This document shows positions 1 to 9,813 of a stretch of DNA of 64,000 nucleotides, in pieces. Origin of the DNA: Anodontia alba (lineage: Eukaryota; Mollusca; Bivalvia; Lucinida; Lucinidae). The position numbers and the translations under genes were made by a program. Below the pieces are notes generated by a model, which saw only the letters and a list, made by a program, of their open reading frames with translations, was not told where the DNA came from and did not search any database. The stretch lies in the NCBI GenBank assembly GCA_964016985.1, contig OZ024828.1, forward strand, positions 28,464,581 through 28,528,580, written 5' to 3'. Every line of letters begins with the position of its first letter. Position 1 is the stretch's first letter.

Positions 1-49
1 AAAGTGGGGTTTAAGGGGGTCAAAATTATATAGGCATGTTTTCGTGATG
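1..49 (+). mobile_element. MITE-A copy, right end only
   Basis: The right terminal part of a MITE-A element enters from beyond the window edge. It carries the GTTTAAGGGGGTCAAAATTA tract and ends in the terminal TGTTTTCGTGATG, identical to full copies such as the one at 7973. Confidence 0.85.
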
Positions 50-83
50 CAAGGGAGGTAACAGTTAAATAGTTATTGCATCC

Positions 84-215
84 TTTCTGGAAAGGGGTCT
101 ACCCTTTTACACTAGATCCCTTTTCTGAATGGAGCTTGGTTTGCAGGAAAGCAAACAGGAAGCCATAATTGTCTCTCTTGTGAAAAACGGCGGAAACCAT
201 CTACGTGTACCCAGT
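84..215. repeat. Family I hairpin element, degraded
   Basis: The remnant has GGGGTCTACCCTTTTACAC and a TAGATCCCTTTT arm, then AGCAAACAGGAAGCC and TTGTCTCTCTTGTGAAAA, which recur beside better family I copies (22567, 35500, 42770). The central AAAGGAAAGAATTTGCTCC hairpin is missing. Confidence 0.55.
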
Positions 216-599
216 CCTCTTAATGAGCAAGGAACCAGCATATGCAAATAATCAAGACCCTGACCAGATTGTGCATGTGCAAAGTTTGGTCTCTGTCTTT
301 GCTGTTCGCATACATACTAGCTGGACATTGTTTATTTTACCTAGCGAACAACACTAATGGTCTTGAAGTGAAGAGCGACAAGACTTTACTTATTCCGTGA
401 ATCAATGTTGGAAGGGGAACCACACCTCATTTCATATAATAACAAGAGGCCCATGAGCCACGATTCGCTCAACTGAGTAAAACAGCCATTGCATAATTGC
501 AGCTGACATGCAATATTCTTCTAATATTGCCAAAGTAACTAGGACACACATTCGATCAATTACAAGATATATGAATTATCAAATTCGAAATATACTTAC

Positions 600-795
600 A
601 GCCATCAAATACATTGGTTGCCACCTGGACGGTACTAGTTTCATTGTTGACTGGTTGATTGTTGAACTTTGAGCTGGGATCCAGTCGTATGGAGTGAAAG
701 TTCATGGACATCTCAGCAACATTGTTGTTGCCGCTGTTACGAATATTGTATACAGTTTCGTCACTCAGAAGTTTCTTGCTGTTAAGGTAGTCGAC
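600..795 (-). CDS. Voltage-gated calcium channel alpha2/delta subunit, internal exon
   Basis: This 196-bp exon encodes 65 residues plus one base. It lies between an acceptor (TTTTGTATCTAG before the exon) and a donor (GTAAGTATA after it), read on the minus strand. It opens VDYLNSKKLLSDETVYN and contains KFNNQPVNNETSTVQVATNV, which aligns with the segment just before the VWA domain in alpha2/delta-3 type subunits, where FNN-PVN and VQVPTN are conserved. NET is a potential N-glycosylation site, fitting an extracellular location. Alpha2/delta subunits are GPI-anchored or membrane-associated auxiliary subunits that promote surface delivery and gating of Cav channels. The exon follows the one at 4633 in phase 0 and ends in phase 1, so the next exon lies left of the window. 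The family is clear; the paralogue is inferred. Confidence 0.85.
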
Positions 796-838
796 CTAGA
801 TACAAAACAAATTATAGATTAACCAATTATGTCTAGTA

Positions 839-998
839 GACTCTTCTGCCTTATTTCTGTGGACCAGTCCATTTCCAACAGAGAGAGTGTTTAGTTAGTT
901 TTTATTATTGCCATGTTTGATAGAAATTCCTTACCTAAAAGCAAACAATGTAGAATATAGATCCTGATCAGATGCCACATAATACGCCGTTTGCCATG
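839..998 (-). mobile_element. MITE-B copy, truncated
   Basis: It matches the copies at 35198 and 50197 (ACTCTTCTGCC, GGACCAGTCCATTTCC, TAGTTTTTATTATTGCCAT), followed by a degraded hairpin cassette. The terminal AACCCATTTATGCC is lost. Confidence 0.65.
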
Positions 999-1218
999 TT
1001 ATAGATCTGTTTTGTTTTTTTTTGTTTTGTTTTTTTTTGTTTTTTTTTTAATCTGTGAGTTTCTTGGCAGCATGTTATGACTGTACAAATTAAGCGCTGG
1101 TAAAAAAAAAAAAAACATAATTGAATTTAAAGATGACGATGAAATAAAAAAAAACGCAAAAAAAGTAAAATCGAGCAAAAATAATATCCTCTGACCACAG
1201 CCACACACATAAATTTAT

Positions 1219-1523
1219 GCCGGCCTCGGTGGCTCAGTTGGATGCGCCGTCCGACTGGAGACCAGGAGGTCGCGGATTCAACCCCCGCCGAGGTCGGCAA
1301 CATTCTTTCGTGGAGATTGATCATGAAATATTTTCTACGGTCATTCTCTCCCTTCCGCTGATTCAAGAAGGGCAGTTGTCAGTTTCTGGAGAAAGAATGT
1401 GCACAATACTGGTTAACCGCTTAGAGGACTAAGCCTGCCCAGTAAACGTGTGGTTAGGTAAACTGACCGCGCTCGACATGACCCCATTGGGTTGACTGGG
1501 CCGTAAAACCTCAACACAAACAA
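1219..1523 (+). mobile_element. SINE-1, full-length tRNA-derived SINE with target-site duplication
   Basis: This 305-bp copy starts with a tRNA-like head (about 1219-1296). The acceptor arms GGCCTCG and CGAGGTC pair over 7 bp (one G-T), the A box is TGGCTCAGTTGGATGCG, and the B box region is GGATTCAACCCCCG. A tRNA-unrelated body follows and contains GTCGAGCGCGGTCAG in complement and CAACCCAATGGGG. It ends in a CAACACAAACAA tail. The 14-bp duplication ACACATAAATTTAT flanks it exactly (1205-1218 and 1524-1537). The head supplies the internal RNA polymerase III promoter; movement would need a LINE partner. The copy at 54998 has the same length. Confidence 0.92.
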
Positions 1524-1910
1524 ACACATAAATTTATATTGCGGTATGTCTAAATGACGAAAGGACGCTATCGAACGAAGAAATGCGCGTACATGTACGA
1601 CGGTGAAAGTAGATATCACCACATTACCCAGCGTTACAGAGAGTTTGGTGTGACTTTGAGTATCGAAACTTCGGGTGTAAAGTGAATTTCGTTTTAAGAA
1701 CCGCTATGATTATGTTGGAAAATTGAAAACAAAGCTACTACATGTATTCTTCGTCACTTGTCTTCGTTTTTGAAGGAGGGCCTTGTTGACATTACCCAGG
1801 GTAGAACAGCTGAGATTACGTCTTTAACATTCTGTAGGCTAAATCATCAGATGAAAGCTAATGATATTTTCTTATTTTTTCATAAAAATACTTGAATTTG
1901 CTTCCTTCTT

Positions 1911-2137
1911 TAACCCATTGTAATCTGGAGACCCCTAAAAGGGTAACTGCAACTGGCAAACAGTGCAGACCCAGATCAGACGCCACAGAGAGCGACGTCT
2001 GATCAGGGTCTCCACTGTTTGCAAATAGTTTAATCATTTTTCTCTAGGAATATCTAAATCACATAGCCTGACATACCTAAAATCGAAATTAGAATCTTTC
2101 AATATATAGTGTAGGGGAGTTCATTCAGACTAAATAA
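1911..2137 (+). mobile_element. MITE-D copy with hairpin cassette
   Basis: It begins TAACCCATTGTAATCTGGAG, carries the hairpin cassette at 1956-2022, and then has the diagnostic ACATAGCCTGACATACCTAA and CGAAATTAGAATC tract shared with the copies at 20012 and 59685. The right terminal repeat is worn. Confidence 0.8.
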
Positions 2138-2245
2138 CGGCTCCATCCTCAGTCTGTTCAGATGGTTGGCGCCTGCAATGTCTGTGATCGGACCCATCGT
2201 GGTCCTTTTTTTGTGCTCTTGCTTAAGATCTCCATTGAGTCCTTT

Positions 2246-2346
2246 CCCAGCAGGCACACAACATCAAAATGACGTCGTATCAACGTCGATGCGACGTGAT
2301 CACGTCGCATCGACGTTGATACGACGTCATTTTAACGTTGTGTGCC
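2246..2346. repeat. CAACGT-type palindromic element
   Basis: After CCCAGCAGGCACACAAC comes a long palindrome of ACGTCGTATCAACGTCGATG and its complement, centred on GATC near 2300. It closes with AACGTTGTGTGCC. The arrangement matches the element at 63803, which has both CCAGCA and TGCTGG ends. It looks like a small non-autonomous element. Confidence 0.7.
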
Positions 2347-2565
2347 GTTTCGTCATAGTGTTTGCAATTATGTGTTTCACTGTGATGCTTCACAGACGAG
2401 GTAGAAGACGCATACGCGGACCAAATATATGTTTGAAATTTGCAATTGCATCAGCATTAAGGGTTAGGTTTCACGCGAATAGAACTGTTTAAACCCCAAG
2501 TACTTTTTCTTTCTACCGACCGTTCCAATGCGGTTCCTCTTTGTAGTTCTTCTTTGTTCGTGCGT

Positions 2566-2660
2566 TGCGGTTGTTTTGTCATTATTTGTTCCTCATCTCT
2601 TCTTCTTGTGGTACCTCGGGAGGGCTGTGCTTCGTAACTGTGGCATTTTCTGGGTAAGTT
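2566..2660 (-). repeat. Solitary inverted copy of the 49-bp minisatellite unit with edge sequence
   Basis: GGGCTGTGCTTCGTAACTGT and GGCATTTTCTGGGTAAG are the reverse complement of one minisatellite unit from 39797-41893. The preceding TTGTCATTATTTGTTCCTCA also matches, inverted, the right edge of that array (about 41890-41925). The unit therefore existed as part of a longer sequence outside the array. Confidence 0.7.
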
Positions 2661-2850
2661 TCACTTATAATTATAACAATTCATTCCAGCTTGAAGATTC
2701 AGTCGAATTCCAATGGCTGGGACATCTTTAGGACTGTAGAAACTATTTCGAAATATGGGTAGTTCGAGCCACAGAGGGTCAATAATGGAGCAAGGTCAGG
2801 AAGCAAATGGTGATAATTTAGGAAAATCTGGTCAGTCTGCACAATAATGG

Positions 2851-2913
2851 TATGTTGAGTGTACTTATTAGAATCGTCTCGATGAGGCGATTCTAATGAG
2901 TACACACAGCACA
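2851..2913. repeat. Palindrome with MITE-A-like core
   Basis: An imperfect inverted repeat contains TTAGAATCGTCTCGATGAGG followed by CGATTCTAATGAGTAC. The core resembles the MITE-A centre, but the flanks are unrelated to MITE-A. Confidence 0.7.
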
Positions 2914-3201
2914 CAATTTCATTCTAAAATAAGAAAATTTTCTTAAATATTTGTTTTCTAGAGCTATCGGAATAATTTCGTAGGGACTCAAAAACGAGTA
3001 CGAATTAGCCATGGTAAACGAGCCATAGATGTACGAGCTATTGAGGTTCGATTGTAATTTGAATGAAATGATGTCTTACTTTCTCATAATATAAATCAAA
3101 AAGCGACCAAGAAAAGGGTTTCCAAGGAGCATCAAACTCTAGCAATGTTCAGGATTGTGTCTGATACATTGTACCAACACGGAAAGTGTCAGACTGAACT
3201 A

Positions 3202-3398
3202 TTACCACTCTCAGGGCGAATTCAGCAGACGACAAATATTTTCTTATTTTTCCAGAAAATAGGATTTGACATTTCAACCAAATTATCCCAGACAGACGCA
3301 ACATGAATGCATGGAATGTCAAAATCTGTTTTCTTCGAGAAATAAGAAATATTTCAGAATGTCGTCTGCTGAATTTTTTATCCAGCATGCAGAGCTTT
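3202..3398 (+). mobile_element. Family H element
   Basis: It has TCAGCAGACGACAAAT on the left and ATGTCGTCTGCTGAA on the right as inverted ends. Between them are long arms with ATTTGACATTTCA and TGTCAAAATCTGTTTTC, the layout of the cleaner copy at 42548. Confidence 0.75.
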
Positions 3399-3538
3399 GA
3401 GACCCAAGGTCAGAATCATTTCTGTACAGACATAATTGTTTTCATTTGGCCTTCTGCGCGCTGCAAACAGCAAAAACAAGCAGACGACCAATATGTATTG
3501 CTTCTGCTACCGTATGTAACATAAATATTCGTAATCAT

Positions 3539-3712
3539 TAAGTGACTCTTTCACTGCCATAGGCGATACCAACAGGCTTTTGCAAATAGCGTAGACCCAG
3601 ATGAGACGGCTCAGGATCTAAGCTGTTCGACATCTATATACATATTTACATATAAACTTCTTTCCAATCGATAAGTTTTTTAAAACAACAAAGCAGACGA
3701 CAACTGTAGTCT
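3539..3712 (+). mobile_element. MITE-E copy
   Basis: It starts with CTCTTTCACTGCCATAGGCG, then a degraded hairpin of the GAGACGGCTC type, then AACTTCTTTCCAATCGATAA. These blocks recur in the same order at 38591 and, inverted, at 60772. Confidence 0.75.
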
Positions 3713-4268
3713 GAAATTTGGCACCTCCTAAACATTGAAAAACAAATCCATTTTACGATCTGTTTGTGTATGTAAAAAATGATGAACGAGTGGCCATCAG
3801 TGTATTTCCCATCACATGCGGCATTCTGCGGTCTCTGATCTTGATCTACACTATTTACCCAGGCCTATCTGTCCGAAAAACTTAGATTATATACGGTATT
3901 TTGTTCCCTCAAAAGAGGGCCTTGGACTTAATTTCAATTCATGAAAATTTAGCCGAACCCCATTTTCAATGAAACAATATTTTAAAATGTCCGTTGATTG
4001 GGAAATTCAACAAGTTTACAGGTAATTCTTGCACATGAAGGATTGAATCACCAAGGGACAGTTTCTTGGCACAAAACATGGAGACCTTAGTGTCTATTTG
4101 GATATTTCTTGTCCATATTAAACCAAGCAAATTTGCAGCAGATTATTTTTTTTTTAATTATTTTTCAGAAGTAGACGATTCACATGAAAAATTATCATAA
4201 AAAACATTTCAAAATCTTCTCTGCTTCAAGTGTGATTGACATTTTAAGAGAAATGATATACTGAATGG

Positions 4269-4554
4269 CATGACGAAAACATGCCTATATAATTTTGACC
4301 CCCTTAAACCCCACTTTTATATAGTAAAACTGAGGTTTACAGGGTATAAATTATTATTTTTTTCTTATTTCTACTAAAAAAACATAGATTGTGGGTAATC
4401 GTTAGAACCGCCTCGCCGTGGCGGTTCTAACGAGTACCGACATTCTATGTTTCGAGCAGAAATATGAAAACTATCAGAGTTTTTATTATTTGAAAATTTT
4501 CAGTTTTTGGAGGTGAAATTTTCTATGTATTTGAATACGCGTGTTTTCGTAATG
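4269..4554 (-). mobile_element. MITE-A copy
   Basis: This is a complete element with terminal CATGACGAAAACATGCC and GTGTTTTCGTAATG, in inverted orientation. The central palindrome around GTTAGAACCGCCTCGC has a few mismatches. It ends about 80 bp from the channel exon at 4633, in the intron downstream of that exon's donor. Confidence 0.9.
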
Positions 4555-4632
4555 GGCTGTGATAAAGGGAGAGTTTACGTCTTATGTGACATGTTATTCT
4601 AAAATCTTCTGATTCCAGCTGGATCTACTTAC

Positions 4633-4692
4633 GTCTAGAAATTCATCAAATGTATAGTTTTCGTATATTTCTTCAGCTTTGCTTACCAATCC
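4633..4692 (-). CDS. Voltage-gated calcium channel alpha2/delta subunit, 20-codon microexon
   Basis: This 60-bp exon lies between an acceptor with a polypyrimidine tract (TTTCTTTTTTTCAG) and a donor GTAAGTAGATC on the minus strand. It encodes GLVSKAEEIYENYTFDEFLD in phase 0 at both ends. The peptide aligns with the amphipathic LV-AAEEA segment between the first N-terminal helices and the FNN-PVN region of alpha2/delta subunits. NYT is a potential N-glycosylation site. Exon size and phase make it skippable without a frameshift, so alternative splicing is possible (inference). It joins the 30162 exon, ending KVKAVK, and the 600 exon, starting VDYLNS. Confidence 0.82.
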
Positions 4693-4782
4693 CTGAAAAA
4701 AAGAAATTTATGTTTAAACTAGATTATACAAAACTAAATCACAGAAAAAGGCTTCACCTTATTTCTATCAATTTGATTGATG

Positions 4783-4848
4783 GCAAGCGATGTAGACTTT
4801 GATCAGACGCCGGGTTCTAAGGTGTCTGATCGAGGTCTAGACTGTTTG
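4783..4848. repeat. Hairpin cassette without recognised MITE flanks
   Basis: This is a 66-bp imperfect palindrome, GCAAGCGATGTAGAC through GATCAGACGCCG to GGTCTAGACTGTTTG. It matches the cassette in MITE-B, -C and -D, but none of their terminal repeats is visible nearby. Confidence 0.75.
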
Positions 4849-4991
4849 ATCAGGCCTCTCTGTCCCTGTCCCAGTACTGAGCATAAATGCCATAATTAAG
4901 TTTGAATGCCTTCTGTCCTATAAATTCGTTTTAGCATTCTAATGTCATCAGTCGAATGTCACTAGAGCAAGTAACAAATCAGGTTTGACGC

Positions 4992-5178
4992 TTAACCCTT
5001 AAAGCACCAATCACATTATTTTTTAGTAGTATTTTTCAAAGAAAATTAAGTCTTGACATTTCATGTGAATCGTCTGCAAGCAGACGATTCACATGTAATA
5101 TCAAGATTTATCTTCTATGAAAAATAATAAAGCAAAAATGTCGTCTGCTATAATTTTGCTTGGCGCTTTGAGAGCTTA
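4992..5178 (+). mobile_element. Family H-like palindromic element
   Basis: It begins TTAACCCTTAAAGCACCAAT and ends GGCGCTTTGAGAGCTTAA, giving terminal inverted repeats. Its centre is a near-perfect palindrome around TGTGAATCGTCTGCAAGCAG. ATGTCGTCTGCT near the right end links it to family H; the copy at 23043 has the same terminal layout. Confidence 0.75.
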
Positions 5179-5766
5179 AAGAGAAGTAAAGGGATCTCAA
5201 TATCTATGTGAAATTGCAAAAAGTTAAAGTAAAAGACATAAATCAATTCACATTTATCAGATTTAGGTGGTACAAGCGCAGCTAAAGTAATAAATATATC
5301 GCCGAGGAAGGAATCGCTCGGTGAAACTTTCGCATTAAAACATATATCAACTTCAAAACCATGATATATGTGGTAATGCATTCAATGGACCATTTGTATA
5401 TACATTTTGTAATGCACACAAAAATGCACAGCAGAAGAATGGGGTAAGATTTTCTTTAATGGTATAAAAATGACAACCGTTCGCATTTACATGTACATAT
5501 AGAGACTATCAGGGAAAGGTAAACTACACCTGACTGACGCATTCAAAGAACAGATTGCAGGGGCGGATTCAGAGTGGGTTCGTTGGGTTCAGTCGAATCC
5601 CCATTTGACTCGAAATTTCATTTTCATGAGAAATTCTGGATAAATTTGATAAATTTGGAATACCATATTTACCTTAAATATTCACTCCCTTGATTTGCAC
5701 CTTATATGTCTCTTCAAAAATTCCATTTTACTGTCTGTGAGAATGCGTAAACTTGCTGAATAGGTG
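5179..5766. other. Intron sequence, nothing recognised
   Basis: I see no open frame with splice sites, no clear repeat and no palindrome here. Short open stretches have no recognisable protein. Confidence 0.5.
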
Positions 5767-5833
5767 GCAAACAGTGTAGACCCTGATCAGACGCCGCGTT
5801 CTGCGGCGTCTGATCTGGATCTACACTGTTTGC
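5767..5833. repeat. Hairpin cassette, near-perfect
   Basis: The palindrome runs GCAAACAGTGTAGACC, GATCAGACGCCGCG, TTCTG, CGGCGTCTGATC, then ACACTGTTTGC, with almost full pairing. AAGGTCTGTCTGTCCGAA follows, as a similar tract does at 3860. MITE ends are not clear. Confidence 0.85.
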
Positions 5834-6074
5834 TAAGGTCTGTCTGTCCGAATACATAGAGTTAGTACGGTAGTTTTATCGACCCCCGCCCACCCTCAGA
5901 AATCATCCTAGATCCGCTCGTGGACTGCACACACTAGCCTAGATAAAAAATATTTTAAAAACACGGACGGCAGACGAATCACCCGCTTTGTTTTCATGAG
6001 ACACTTTTACGCGATCGAGCATTTTAGCTTTATATATCACCTATATAATTTTTCAGATATGCCCACATATAGAC

Positions 6075-6600
6075 AAATGTTAAACATTGCCGGAACCGTA
6101 AAGTCAACCGACCGTAAGGTTAAATGTCGGAGTGTGCCCGTCCGTCGGTGATCAGTTAGGGAAAAATCCAATAACTCTTGAACCGTTAGGAATATTTTGA
6201 TGATAATTTTTCGGACACAGAATGATACCGATACATGTAAGATCTAGCCAATGAACTTGCCAAATGCCTTTTTCATTGCTCGAGGCTAAGCCGATGGCAG
6301 CTATGTGAAAATATGGAATGGCCGTAGGTTTTCAACGATATTGGGTATTTATACATATTAATACTGACAAGATCTAGCAAAGTATTTTTCATTGACAAAG
6401 CCGAGGTCAAAATTCTTTCTTTAGTCAGTGAGTGAAAACTGACACAACTCTTCAATCGTTAAGAATATTCTGACAATTTTTTGCACAGAAATTGACACCG
6501 ACGAGCTCTGAGAAATGGCTTGCCAAATCCCAGTTTTTCATTGCCCGACGCTAACAAGAGACCAAAATTGAAAACATAACGTGCCGTGCGCTTATAAATA
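6075..6600. repeat. Three diverged tandem units
   Basis: Blocks such as AATATTTTGATGATAATTTT, ACAGAATGATACCGA and CTTGCCAAATGCCTTTTTCA recur in altered form about 130-150 bp apart (near 6190, 6350 and 6455). I recognise no coding frame. It resembles old tandem non-coding repeats. Confidence 0.5.
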
Positions 6601-6789
6601 TTAATGGTTATATTTTTCCATCTACATCTACGTATCGGTTAAAGATGTAAAGGTTTGTTTTTCTTGTAATTTCCGGTATATACTATTTGAGTTTTAGTCT
6701 GTCTTTATTGGTTTTCATTAATTTCCTGCATTAAGCTTTTCTATGGCTTTTACTGTTTATGAACATGCTCGTCATTTCCTGAATATATT

Positions 6790-7032
6790 TGAACCGCAAC
6801 GTCGGGAAACGTCCCTTCGGACATGTGCACCCAGCGAAGATTCAGATCAGCCTGCGCATTCGCGCAGCCTGATCCGAATCTTCACTGGCCGCAAATTTGA
6901 TAGCTAAGGATGCAAAGCGTCCTCATGCGGACAACGAAGACTCTACTCAGACTGCGCGGATGCGCAGGCTGATTTGAGTCTTCGTTGGTCACACATTTCC
7001 AAAGGTACGATGTTTGACGTTACGGCTCATTT
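6790..7032 (+). mobile_element. Family F double-palindrome element
   Basis: Two successive hairpins, GAAGATTCAGATCAGCCTGC with its complement and GAAGACTCTACTCAGACTGC with its complement, are separated by GCTAAGGATGCAAAGCGTCC. The outer segments GAACCGCAACGTC and TTTGACGTTACGG form weak inverted ends. Copies are at 11664, 31131, 48709, 55966 and 61241. Confidence 0.8.
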
Positions 7033-7124
7033 GGTATGTTGTTTGGCTTCGATTGATAAATCTCCGGAGGAGTTGCTGATGAACTTGTCACGATAAGCGA
7101 TGACTTGGTTTTCCATAATTGTAG

Positions 7125-7293
7125 CGATGATGGGTTTTAGGTCCCATTTCAAAACTTTTAGTCATATCGAGAAAATGGAAAGATGCTGATGCAAGGCTCT
7201 TTGCAGTGAAGCGACGTACAGTCAAGAGCTGTATTCGAACCCGGGACTTCGTTATCCGAAGTCGTGAGCGCTAACGACTCGGCCACCCGGACC
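7125..7293 (-). mobile_element. SINE-2 copy, tRNA-derived
   Basis: Read on the minus strand, it opens CCGGGTGGCCGAGTCGTTAG and has the B box region GGGTTCGAATAC, like a serine/leucine-type tRNA head. The body includes TATGACTAAAAG near the tail. The tail is shortened compared with the copy at 47010. Confidence 0.8.
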
Positions 7294-7474
7294 TTCTACT
7301 TCTATTATTGTAATGCAAATCTAATTGTCAGGAGTTATAGGTGGTTAGTGATATATTTTTCTTAACAAACCTGAGACATGGAGTGTTGCACTGAAATGCA
7401 TTTACATCAGGTAGACTAGCAATCATTTTTTATTCAAATTGAATTTTCGCGACAATTTTTTAAATTTGTTTTTT

Positions 7475-7792
7475 GGTTGAATGATTAGTATACAAACGCC
7501 ATAATTTCCTAAGGTAGTTGTCCACGTGATTATCATTGACCAGTGTAATCAAACCGCGTTTGACGATTCAGTTATTTATAGCTGCGCTATTCTTATCGCT
7601 GTGACGTCAGAGTGCTGTTAATATAGTTATCTTTTTGGCAAACAGTGCAGACCCAGATTAGATGCCGCAGAACGCGGCGTCTGATCGGGGTCTCCACCGT
7701 TTGCTTTAAATATAAGAAGTTAAGGGTTAAATAAAATAGTCTAGTCACCGTTCAGGACCTTTTTCCTAGCATACACTCAGAGACAATTGACC
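7475..7792 (+). mobile_element. MITE-C copy with hairpin cassette
   Basis: The left terminal GGTTGAATGATTAG is worn and the right terminal is AGACAATTGACC. Inside are TGTCCACGTGATTATCATTG, AAACCGCG and the hairpin cassette at 7638-7704. The same order is seen at 62238 and, inverted, at 47349 and 60021. Confidence 0.85.
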
Positions 7793-7972
7793 CACCAGTG
7801 CTGTCAGTGCTTTGATTATAAATAACATCCAACGGGAGCTAGACGCCAAAATATTCAACGACGTAACACTGAGCTAAGAATGTGCGTTTTCATGCAGATA
7901 TAGGAATAAAACATAAATAGTTCATCGTTTAATCATAAAGCTGATCTAAGGTTATGACAATCATTGAGGTCT

Positions 7973-8250
7973 CATTACGAAAACACGCCTATTCAAATAC
8001 ATTGAAAATTTTACCACCAAAAAATGAAAATTTTCAGATAAAAAATTCTGATATCTTTCATATTTCCGCTCAAAACATAGATTGTAGGTACTCGTTAGAA
8101 CCGCGTCGACGAGGCGGTTCTAACGAGTACCCATAATCTATGTTTTGAGCAGAATTAAGAAAAATAATGTATACCCCTGTAAACCCCAGTTTTACTATAT
8201 AAAAGTAGGGTTTAAGGGGGTCAAAATTATATAGGCATGTTTTCGTGATG
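7973..8250 (+). mobile_element. MITE-A copy, complete
   Basis: This 278-bp element has terminal CATTACGAAAACACGCCT and AGGCATGTTTTCGTGATG. An AT-rich tract with TTTTACCACC and TGAAAATTTTCAG leads into a central palindrome of about 66 bp around CTCGTTAGAACCGCGTCG. The right arm holds CCCCTGTAAACCCCAGTTTT and AGGGTTTAAGGGGGTC. Confidence 0.92.
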
Positions 8251-8667
8251 ATTCTATCATTTGTTGAGATTTATCATCGGAAGCTGGTTATGTAGAGCCC
8301 CATGGTCGACATAGGGTCCATCGGGATGTGATAGGACAAAACAAAAACTTCCCCAACCCCATCTCGCCATACCCACCCACCCACCACAGCAGATTACTCC
8401 ACTAGCTAGGAATTTTGGCGCATGCAAACTCCACTAAAATTTCTGGAATAAACAGAAAATCTGAGAATGGTGAAATCTGACTGTGATTTTTTTTGAAGAA
8501 TTTTAGCTTAGGCAAAGTATTTGGTACGGTCCCTCCACTGTTCAAGAACCTAGACCTAGGGGCTATCCTGACAGGCACTCACGTACCCGGAGCGCGTTGA
8601 ATATACGCGAACGGCAAGATAAGGACAGTAGCATAGCCAGAACGGACTTATTTTGACGCACATCCAG
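8251..8667. other. Intron sequence, nothing recognised
   Basis: There is a short C-rich stretch (CCCACCCACCCACC near 8370) and otherwise unique-looking DNA. No gene or repeat was identified. Confidence 0.5.

Positions 8668-8696
<29 letters not shown>
8668..8696. repeat. Poly(A) tract, 29 bp
   Basis: An uninterrupted A run lies 30 bp left of a family I hairpin. It may be the tail of a lost retroposed sequence, but no body is recognisable. Confidence 0.95.
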
Positions 8697-8700
<4 letters not shown>

Positions 8701-8724
8701 GCCTAGAATCGCTTCCGAAATAGA

Positions 8725-8791
8725 GGCTACTCTGAAAGGAAAGAATTTGCTCCCAGAGGGAGCAAATTCTTTCCTTTTAGAGCAGCCCCTA
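8725..8791. repeat. Family I hairpin
   Basis: GGCTACTCTGAAAGGAAAGA with TTTGCTCCCAGAGGGAGCAAA and TTCTTTCCTTTTAGAGCAGCC forms a nearly perfect 67-bp hairpin. Confidence 0.85.
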
Positions 8792-9054
8792 TGGTTAAGA
8801 AGCAAAATATTTTATGTTAATGCCATTTATTTTAAATATTTTCTGGCGCATGTCATGCACATGCGTAATTTGAGTAATGAGCGATACGCCTATGAACTAT
8901 TAATAATCTGCTGTTTTCCTTAAGTATCTATCATACTTCAATAAGAGTTCCAATTTGAATAGAAGAACGTAACAGACAACAAATAAGTACTATTGTCTTC
9001 ATTCATCTATTATTCTTGAAAATAAGTGGATTTGATATTTGGGCTGCATCAAGA

Positions 9055-9273
9055 GAAAAATGCCTCCGAGCATGCGCAAAATGTGCGGATTTACATCATC
9101 CTGCACATGCGCAAATTCTCATCCGGGCGTTTGCTCTCAATCTAAGCATTCTATAGTATCCAATAATTCTTTTTGCGGACAGCAAAGGCCCTGATCAGAC
9201 AGCGCGGATGCGCAGGCTGACTGGGCCTTTGCTGTCCGCATATGCCCGAAGATACGTTATCGCGCGGCGCGGC
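9055..9273 (-). mobile_element. Family G double-palindrome element
   Basis: One hairpin is around GCGGATTTACATCATCCTGC and the other around GCGGACAGCAAAGGCCCTGA. CTATAGTATCCAATAATTC lies between them, as in the inverted copy at 58172. CATATGCCCGAAGATACGTT closes it. Confidence 0.8.
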
Positions 9274-9611
9274 CCGACTAATAAGCAATATTGTCTTTAT
9301 TCAGCTGCTATTCTTGAAAATAAGAGGTCTTGATATTTCATCCTAAACCTCGCCAGAACTAAAATCAAGTCTCATCTCCGGACAAATAAGGAAACAAGTG
9401 TCTTAAAAATGTCGTCTACAGCATTAGAAAGTGAACAATGAATGATTCTGTCCCCGGTGCGTGATAAAAAGCAATTATTATTTTGTAAAAAAAGTCATTC
9501 TGTCTTTTTAATTTCCGATCGCTAATATTTCAGACAGGAAGGTTTATTTATATGTTTCAATGTATTCATAGCGTCAGTCCTTTCCAAGGCTTCTGATTTC
9601 ATAAATGACTG

Positions 9612-9813
9612 TCAGTGTGAGACGAGAAAGATGCTCTTATGCCATGCGCATGCGCAAACAGCGAAATTGCAGATCAGCCTCTTCCTCTGTGCAGCTTCTT
9701 GTCGCCGACATGGTCTCAAGTATCAAATTATACTGCAAGCGGGAAATGAATGCCCAGATCTGCTTGCGCATGCGCAAGCTGATCTGGGCCTCCGTTGCCC
9801 GCATGTAGGTTAA
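9612..9813. mobile_element. Family G element, diverged
   Basis: TGCGCATGCGCAAACAGCG and a second hairpin, GCCCAGATCTGCTTGCGCAT with AAGCTGATCTGGGCC, are retained. The intervening spacer has diverged from other copies. Confidence 0.6.

Noticed and set aside
1219..1296. Functional tRNA gene (also at 7230-7293, 47140-47200 and 55230-55302)
   Set aside because: The tRNA-like folds are imperfect, continue into a SINE body, and at 1219, 47010 and 54998 are flanked by target-site duplications. They are SINE heads.
9605..9813. Two overlapping 60-67 codon frames
   Set aside because: They fall inside a family G repeat and have no independent support.
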